Below are positions 59,592-64,000 of a DNA stretch of 64,000 nucleotides, piece by piece. The position numbers and the translations under genes are program-made. The stretch is taken from positions 1 to 64,000 of the forward strand of contig NZ_JAABNS010000003.1 of assembly GCF_009928425.1 (NCBI RefSeq), in the 5' to 3' direction. The notes beneath the pieces are model-generated. The model ran no database searches. It was not told the DNA's origin and saw nothing but the letters and a program-made list of their open reading frames with translations. Source of the stretch: Pseudarthrobacter sp. ATCC 49987 (GTDB lineage: Bacteria; Actinomycetota; Actinomycetes; Actinomycetales; Micrococcaceae). Positions within the stretch are counted from its first letter, which is position 1. Each line of letters opens with the position of its first letter.

Positions 59592-61448
59592 TTGTCTATG
59601 GTACCTGTACCTGCCGTGTCGTCAACAACGGACGCACCGCGCTCGGCGGGTCAAGTCACGCCCGATATGGCGTGGGCTCTCGCCCCATTGATCGCCGGCG
59701 TCCCGGTTTACCGCCTGGGACGTTGGATTGGCGGACGGTTCCAGTACCCGCGGCCGCAGAACCCGCCACGGATCACTGCTTCGGTGCCGACGCGGCCGGC
59801 GGCCGTCCTTATCCATGGTGCGGATGGCTCTGTGGCTTCGCTCTGCCTTGACCTGGATACCTCCAAAGCGCTGCAGGGCGTCGTCGATGACGACGCCCAA
59901 CGGCTCGGGAACCTCTTGGAAAGTTGCGGTGTCCGCTACGTCGCTGACGTTTCTCCCAGCGGCGGGCGCCACCTCTACATCCCGCTCGCAGAAAGAGTGA
60001 GCGGCCCGGAGGCCCGGGAACTCGTCGAAGCCATGACGCTCCTCGCTCCGAGTCTCGATCCCAGTCCGCATCAGAACGTCACCGACGGCTGTATCCGGGT
60101 TCCGGGTTCGGCGCATAAGTCCGGCGGTCACCAGATCCTGGCCACTCCCCTGGCTACTGCCTATGACATCCTGCGCCGCCGTAATCCCGCCAGCGCTGTC
60201 GCTGCGCTCCGGCTGGCTCTGGCGCCGGAGGTCAGACGCGCCCGCGAGCTCAAAGACCGCGCCGCCAAGATGGTCGCCACCGCGACAGCGCACGGTATTT
60301 CCCCCGTTCCCTTCGGTGGGAGCCAGTCCCCCTTGCGGGCGCTGGCCCGTACCGGCCTGTACGACACGGCCAAGTACGCCAGCCCGTCAGAGGCCCGCAT
60401 GGCGGTGCTGAACCACTTCGCCGCCTGTGGCTGGACCCTGGATCAGGTCCGCCTCGAGCTGGGCGGCCAGTTCCCCGGCCTCGCGGCCCTCTACGCCAAC
60501 ACCGACCGGCAGGAACGCCTGATCGACAAAGAGTGGGCCGAGGCCTGCCGGTGGATCCAAAAACGGGGAACCTCGCCAACAGGGAAAAGGACTACCCGTA
60601 TTAACGACACAAGCCCCCCAAAACCCACAGGGGGGGCCAGCAGAACCAGCAGCAAGGCTGGCACACACCAGCTCGTGAACGATCTCGAAAATATCCTCTA
60701 CGCAGTCTTAGATCACCGGCTGAAAGAACACGGCCGCGAGGGCCTTAGCCTGCGCCTGCTGCTCCGGGCGGTACTTGGCTACATGCGAACCATGGAGACC
60801 GATCTGTTGGACGTAGGCTGCCGTACTTTTGCCACCGCCATGGGCAAACACCATGGCACCATCGCCAGGCTCCTTCGGACGCTCGAACAAGCCTCAGATG
60901 GCATCCTGACTAAAGTCTCCGATGCCCGCGGCCGTAACGCTGATGCATACGTGATCCAGCTCCCCCGGCACTTTGAACAACTCGCCCGGGAACTCTCCTG
61001 GCGCAGCGGAAAAATCCATGGCATCCGCCCCGTTTTCCGGGCCCTGGGCGACGCCGCTGCCTTGGTCTACGAATCCATCGAACGCGGACGCCTCTCCCCC
61101 ACCACGGCAGGAATCGTCCGGTCCACAGGACTCAGTCGCACAGCCGTAGAAACGGCCCTGGGCTCTATGACTAGCTACAACATGATCGAACGTCGGCACG
61201 GACAATGGGCAATTACGGCCGCAACCAGCCTTACCGCGCTGGCCCGCCGGCTCGGGGCGCTTGACGATGCAGCAGAGCAGATCCGCCGGCATCGAATGCA
61301 GCGCGCAGCCTGGCACGCATGGCTGGACAGGAACTTGGTACCTGAACTTGCAGAACACGAAGTAGAAGACGGCGAATCGGACCTCTACTGGATCCCTCCC
61401 TCAGAAAACGAACTGGACTGGTGTGGGACGCTGTGGCGAGTGGCCTGA
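59592..61448 (+). CDS. repA: Plasmid replication initiator RepA with primase-like (AEP) N-terminal domain
   Basis: 618 residues if TTG 59592 is used (AAGGGA 7 bp upstream); ATG 59598 is the alternative. The N-terminal domain has the archaeo-eukaryotic primase signature: LCLDLDTSK (about 91-99) for the metal-binding D-x-D and SPSGGRHLYIPL (about 124-135) for the S-x-H. The C-terminal part contains winged-helix-like segments (TGLSRTAVETALGSMTSYNM). This architecture is typical of large actinobacterial plasmid initiators. It implies that it may prime its own replication. Confidence 0.87.
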   Translation: MSMVPVPAVSSTTDAPRSAGQVTPDMAWALAPLIAGVPVYRLGRWIGGRFQYPRPQNPPRITASVPTRPAAVLIHGADGSVASLCLDLDTSKALQGVVDDDAQRLGNLLESCGVRYVADVSPSGGRHLYIPLAERVSGPEARELVEAMTLLAPSLDPSPHQNVTDGCIRVPGSAHKSGGHQILATPLATAYDILRRRNPASAVAALRLALAPEVRRARELKDRAAKMVATATAHGISPVPFGGSQSPLRALARTGLYDTAKYASPSEARMAVLNHFAACGWTLDQVRLELGGQFPGLAALYANTDRQERLIDKEWAEACRWIQKRGTSPTGKRTTRINDTSPPKPTGGASRTSSKAGTHQLVNDLENILYAVLDHRLKEHGREGLSLRLLLRAVLGYMRTMETDLLDVGCRTFATAMGKHHGTIARLLRTLEQASDGILTKVSDARGRNADAYVIQLPRHFEQLARELSWRSGKIHGIRPVFRALGDAAALVYESIERGRLSPTTAGIVRSTGLSRTAVETALGSMTSYNMIERRHGQWAITAATSLTALARRLGALDDAAEQIRRHRMQRAAWHAWLDRNLVPELAEHEVEDGESDLYWIPPSENELDWCGTLWRVA

Positions 61449-61585
61449 AGCTCTGCACGATCATGGAACCTTTAACAAATACTGCCGGTATAAATTGGCT
61501 CGGCGGCAACGATGTTCTTTGTGCGGCGGAGCCTGACCCAGAACGCTGAGAGGATCAAGCTATGGCGGCGGAAACCATACATTTA

Positions 61586-62020
61586 AATAATTCTGTCATG
61601 ACAGATTGACGGATTGATGCACGTCTATCAATCGGGCCTTGCAGGCTTTGAAGGAGCCACCGTTGCATCAAAGTCTTCAGATTTCAGGAGGGCGCGTCGG
61701 TCGATGCCAGAGGATGACCGTGGACTGCAGACCTGCACGAGGCATAGCGCGCGTAGCCTGGGAATTTTTTACTTTATAAATAATTCTGTCATGACAGATT
61801 GATAGATTGACGTACAACTATCAATCAGGCCTTGCAGGCTTTGAAGGAGCCCCCGTCGCATCAAAGTCTTCAGATTTCAGGAGGGCGCGTCGGTCGATGC
61901 CAGAGGATGACCGTGGACTGCAGACCTGCACGAGGCATAGCGCGCGTAGCCTGGAAATTTCTGTACTATATAAATAATTCTGTCATGACAGATTGATAGA
62001 TTGACGTACATCTATCAATC
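61586..62020. repeat. parS-like repeat region: three palindromes on a ~194-bp period
   Basis: TCTGTCATGACAGA, a perfect 14-bp palindrome, occurs at 61592-61605, 61785-61798 and 61979-61992, each after ATAAT. Two nearly identical ~193-bp units lie between them, and each palindrome is followed by GATTGAT..ATCAATC-type arms (perfect at 61991-61999 and 62012-62020). Directly upstream of parA, as expected for a type Ib centromere and operator. The 61449-61585 stretch after repA holds nothing else recognised. Confidence 0.85.
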
Positions 62021-62050
62021 TGTCAGTCTGTATTCAAACGAAGGAGCAAT

Positions 62051-62821
62051 ATGAAAGTGACTGCCATAGGCAACCGAAAGGGCGGGGTGGGCAAGACGTC
62101 AGTGACCCTCGGACTTGCCACCGGGCTCCGGCTGATCGGCAAGAAAGTTCTAGTCATCGATCTGGATCCCCAGGCCAACGTCACAGACGCGCTTGAGGGG
62201 GCTGGAGAGTTTGACATTTTTGACGTCCTCTACGGCGGGGAGGCCGGTACTCTCGGGCAAGCTATCACCAAGACCTCGTGGGCTGGCATTGACCTGATCC
62301 CGAGTTCCGAGTCGCTGGCGCGGCTGGAGTCCGAAAGCATAATGACTCCAGAGATGCGGCTCAAGGCTGCCGCTTGGGGTGCAGAGGAACTAGAAGAGTA
62401 CGACCACGTCCTCATTGATTTGCCGCCGGCTCTCGGGAGGCTAACCCTGAATGGACTGATCTGGGCTGACCGAGTCTTGGTTGTGACCGAGCCGGCCGCA
62501 TTCTCCGTCAAGGGAGTTACTGAATTCCTGGAAACAGTCAAGAAGGTGCAGTCGCTGCCTCACCTGAACCCTGCCCTGGAATTCATCGGCATCATCATCA
62601 ACAAAACCAGCTCACCACTGACCGGCGAGCACGCGTTCCAGATCGGCGAACTGGAAGCGGAGTATGGCAGCGACGTGATGGATCCGCACCTGCCCCTTAG
62701 GACGGCGATGCAGGATTCCATCAGCAGTAGGGCGCCGCTGACAAAAATCAACAGCAGGGGAGCGGCCATCATGACAGAGAAGTTTGTCGCCCACGCACGG
62801 TACTTGGATGGGGAGAAGTAG
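62051..62821 (+). CDS. parA: ParA partition ATPase (small, type Ib)
   Basis: 256 residues from ATG 62051, with GAAGGAGCA upstream. Deviant Walker A KGGVGKTSV (about 10-18), VIDLDPQANVT (about 36-46) and LIDLPPALGRL (about 118). No N-terminal HTH, so the small ParA class, paired with an RHH-type ParB. Moves plasmid copies over the nucleoid. Confidence 0.93.
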   Translation: MKVTAIGNRKGGVGKTSVTLGLATGLRLIGKKVLVIDLDPQANVTDALEGAGEFDIFDVLYGGEAGTLGQAITKTSWAGIDLIPSSESLARLESESIMTPEMRLKAAAWGAEELEEYDHVLIDLPPALGRLTLNGLIWADRVLVVTEPAAFSVKGVTEFLETVKKVQSLPHLNPALEFIGIIINKTSSPLTGEHAFQIGELEAEYGSDVMDPHLPLRTAMQDSISSRAPLTKINSRGAAIMTEKFVAHARYLDGEK

Positions 62822-63142
62822 ATGGCCGTCGATAGAAAGTCATCCATTCGAAAGGCGCCAGCCGCCGATGTTGTTGATGTCCTAACGTCTAGAGCGGAAG
62901 CACCATCGTTGAGGCCTGATGTGCAGCCCGTTGTCGAAGCGCGGTCGGCCCAGGCAAATCTCGAGCCTGTTGGTACGAGGGGGCCGGGCCCGGGCCGGCC
63001 GAGAGGCAAGAGAAGGATGGAGCCGTTTTCATCCAAGATCGAGATCGGCCTCCGCGACGAAATGGATGCTTACATCGAGGAATACGGAATCACGATTACA
63101 GACTTCCTTGATGAAGCGATACGAGATCGTCTAAAAAAATAA
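62822..63142 (+). CDS. parB: ParB-type ribbon-helix-helix partition protein
   Basis: 106 residues; ATG 62822 follows the parA stop with no gap. A flexible basic N-terminus and linker (GPGPGRPRGKRR) precede the RHH domain (EIGLRDEMDAYIEEYGITIT, DFLDEAIRDRLKK). Binds the upstream palindromes and probably the related site that overlaps its own stop (63139-63162). Confidence 0.85.
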   Translation: MAVDRKSSIRKAPAADVVDVLTSRAEAPSLRPDVQPVVEARSAQANLEPVGTRGPGPGRPRGKRRMEPFSSKIEIGLRDEMDAYIEEYGITITDFLDEAIRDRLKK

Positions 63143-63162
63143 TTCCGTCTAGACAGAATTAT
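63139..63162. promoter_or_regulatory. Fourth parS-like site downstream of parB
   Basis: ATAATTC (63139-63145) ... GTCTAGAC ... GAATTAT (63156-63162) forms a 24-bp palindrome with a single mismatched pair. It shares ATAATTC-GTC--GAC-GA with the three upstream sites. Confidence 0.6.
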
Positions 63163-63235
63163 CAACCCAAGGTCGCCGCGCTGCCGATCCGCGCATCGTG
63201 GAAGGCAATGCACCTTCAACTCGACTACCGTGAAT

Positions 63236-63252
63236 ACTGAAATATTTTCAGT
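63236..63252. promoter_or_regulatory. 17-bp ACTGAAA-type palindrome upstream of the right-hand genes
   Basis: ACTGAAATATTTTCAGT lies 14 bp before ATG 63267. Third locus carrying this motif. Confidence 0.65.
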
Positions 63253-63266
63253 AGAGGGGGTCGGTC

Positions 63267-64000
63267 ATGGCAGGGCGTAAGAAGCAAGTAGATGGTCAGC
63301 TGAGCTTTGAGGCTCTGTGGGCGGCACCAGAGGAGGATCGTGATGAACAAGTACGGCAGGCAGGCTCAGGAAGCCTGGAAGGCAGCAAGTCCGACGCGCT
63401 ACAGCCAGATCCAGGACCCGGAGGACTTCTTCACCAAGCTGGGGGAGGAAGCCCAGGCACAGGTGGACGGGCTGCTGCTGAAGACCGCGGGACCGGACCC
63501 GCAGGGGGAGGGCTATCTGGAGAAGGTCGGCCGGTTGAACGCGGCACGGAACCAGGCCGAGGAAATCGTCCGTTACGAACTGCTCTCGCCACCGGAGACG
63601 GCGGACGAGGAGGACGAGTACGTGAACCCGAGTATCCAGGAACACCTGGAGTTTATGGCCGAGGTGCAGAAGCTCAGGGAACAACTCTAGCCACCGATCC
63701 CGACAGGTTCCGCCCCTCATCCCAAGACGACCTGGCACCATCGGGTGCCCGCAGCCGCATCCGGGCGAACCTAGCAGCCCTTGAAGTACTGCGGACGCTG
63801 CAGAGCGGGAACCGCCAGGCCACGGAGGCCGAGAAAGCGTCACTGGCACGGTGGGGGAGTTGGGGAGCCCAGGGCGTCTTCCAAATCTTCGATGAGTCCC
63901 GCGAGGAATACGCGGGAGACCGTGAGCATCTTCGCAGCCTCCTGAGCGAGGTCGAATACGATGCGGCCCGCAGGACAACGATCAACGCCCACTACACGGA
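63267..64000 (+). CDS. Large helicase/DNA-methylase-type plasmid protein (partial, C-terminus outside window)
   Basis: 244 codons open to the edge, from ATG 63267 with GAGGGGG 7 bp upstream. Residues 1-28 (MAGRKKQVDGQLSFEALWAA...) look like a normal N-terminus. Residues about 29-142 are Gly/Arg/Pro-rich and overlap the nested gene. From about 145 the sequence FRPSSQDDLAPSGARSRIRA, then NLAALEVLRTLQSG and TTINAHYT, matches the start of very large SNF2-helicase/N6-methylase proteins of plasmids and phages (DarB-like). Those are often anti-restriction factors. The catalytic motifs would lie outside the window. Confidence 0.7.
   Translation, partial: MAGRKKQVDGQLSFEALWAAPEEDRDEQVRQAGSGSLEGSKSDALQPDPGPGGLLHQAGGGSPGTGGRAAAEDRGTGPAGGGLSGEGRPVERGTEPGRGNRPLRTALATGDGGRGGRVREPEYPGTPGVYGRGAEAQGTTLATDPDRFRPSSQDDLAPSGARSRIRANLAALEVLRTLQSGNRQATEAEKASLARWGSWGAQGVFQIFDESREEYAGDREHLRSLLSEVEYDAARRTTINAHYT
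63343..63690 (+). CDS. Small plasmid protein nested out of frame in the helicase/methylase gene
   Basis: 115 residues from ATG 63343, with GGAGGAT upstream. Pattern KYGRQAQEAWKAASPTRYSQ, then DPEDFFTKLGEEAQAQVDGL and GYLEKVGRLNAARNQAEEIV is that of small actinobacterial plasmid proteins normally found directly upstream of the large helicase/methylase gene. It lies entirely within the +1 frame of 63267-64000. Its conservation-like composition says it is real; its function is unknown. Confidence 0.8.
   Translation: MNKYGRQAQEAWKAASPTRYSQIQDPEDFFTKLGEEAQAQVDGLLLKTAGPDPQGEGYLEKVGRLNAARNQAEEIVRYELLSPPETADEEDEYVNPSIQEHLEFMAEVQKLREQL

Noticed and set aside
1-64000. tRNA, rRNA, CRISPR arrays, linear-plasmid telomeres
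   Set aside because: None recognised. The content is consistent with an internal plasmid segment, but topology cannot be decided from this window.

Overview
This window looks like about 64 kb of a large mobilisable or conjugative actinobacterial plasmid, most likely from the Arthrobacter / Paenarthrobacter group. The evidence is high GC, actinobacterial gene families (SCO6880, DUF6668, MAB_1171c, EspR-like and DUF6504-like proteins), GTG starts, a RepA with a primase-type N-terminus, a small-ParA/ribbon-helix-helix ParB system, a MobC-relaxase pair and an actinobacterial type IV secretion operon. Genus is an inference. Two genes run off the ends: hsdM on the left and a helicase/methylase-type gene on the right.

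Layout. 1-4.5 kb: a type I restriction-modification operon (partial hsdM and a pseudo-methylase/specificity-like protein behind a 20-bp palindrome) and two exported proteins. 4.7-9.7 kb: a ubiquitin-like defence-type island (two-domain ubiquitin, E2-like protein, JAB-E1 fusion) with a divergent HigA/ImmA-type regulator and an orphan ParA-like ATPase. 9.7-12.9 kb: small plasmid genes, one interrupted near its 3' end by a 1277-bp IS3-family element. 12.9-16.4 kb: two modules in tandem, each with a ~366-bp leader (about 97% identical between copies), payload genes and a shared inverted repeat. 16.6-20.0 kb: mobilisation genes. 20.1-24.4 kb: AbiE toxin-antitoxin system and a CBASS operon (CD-NTase, E2-like protein, SLATT membrane effector). 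24.8-32.2 kb: a regulator, small genes, a flavin reductase, a hybrid histidine kinase with response regulator, an amide/urea channel, MarR, and two decayed gene fragments. 32.6-41.1 kb: a leftward catabolic cluster around a RutA-type pyrimidine oxygenase, ending in a permease cut by a second copy of the IS. 42.3-46.4 kb: a tyrosine recombinase, XRE and zinc-finger recombinase-like trio next to a truncated HNH-like gene. 46.4-55.5 kb: the type IV secretion operon. 55.7-59.5 kb: regulators and a metallopeptidase / membrane protein / PAP2 operon. 59.6-63.2 kb: repA and the parAB locus with a ~194-bp centromere-like repeat. 63.2 kb to the end: a small plasmid gene nested out of frame inside the start of a large helicase/methylase gene.

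How it works together. RepA, ParA/ParB and the repeats maintain the plasmid. MobC, the relaxase and the secretion operon move it, but no coupling protein is visible here. Restriction-modification, AbiE, CBASS and the multiubiquitin island form a dense defence cargo, so two different E2-containing ubiquitin-like systems sit within 18 kb. The RutA cluster, with its flavin reductases, amidase, aldehyde dehydrogenase and amide/urea channel, suggests ring-opening catabolism of a pyrimidine-like N-heterocycle. IS damage and decayed uptake genes suggest this cargo is being rearranged. A 17-bp operator-like palindrome occurs at three loci (metallopeptidase promoter, end of the XRE gene, right-hand helicase gene) and may mark a plasmid-wide regulon.
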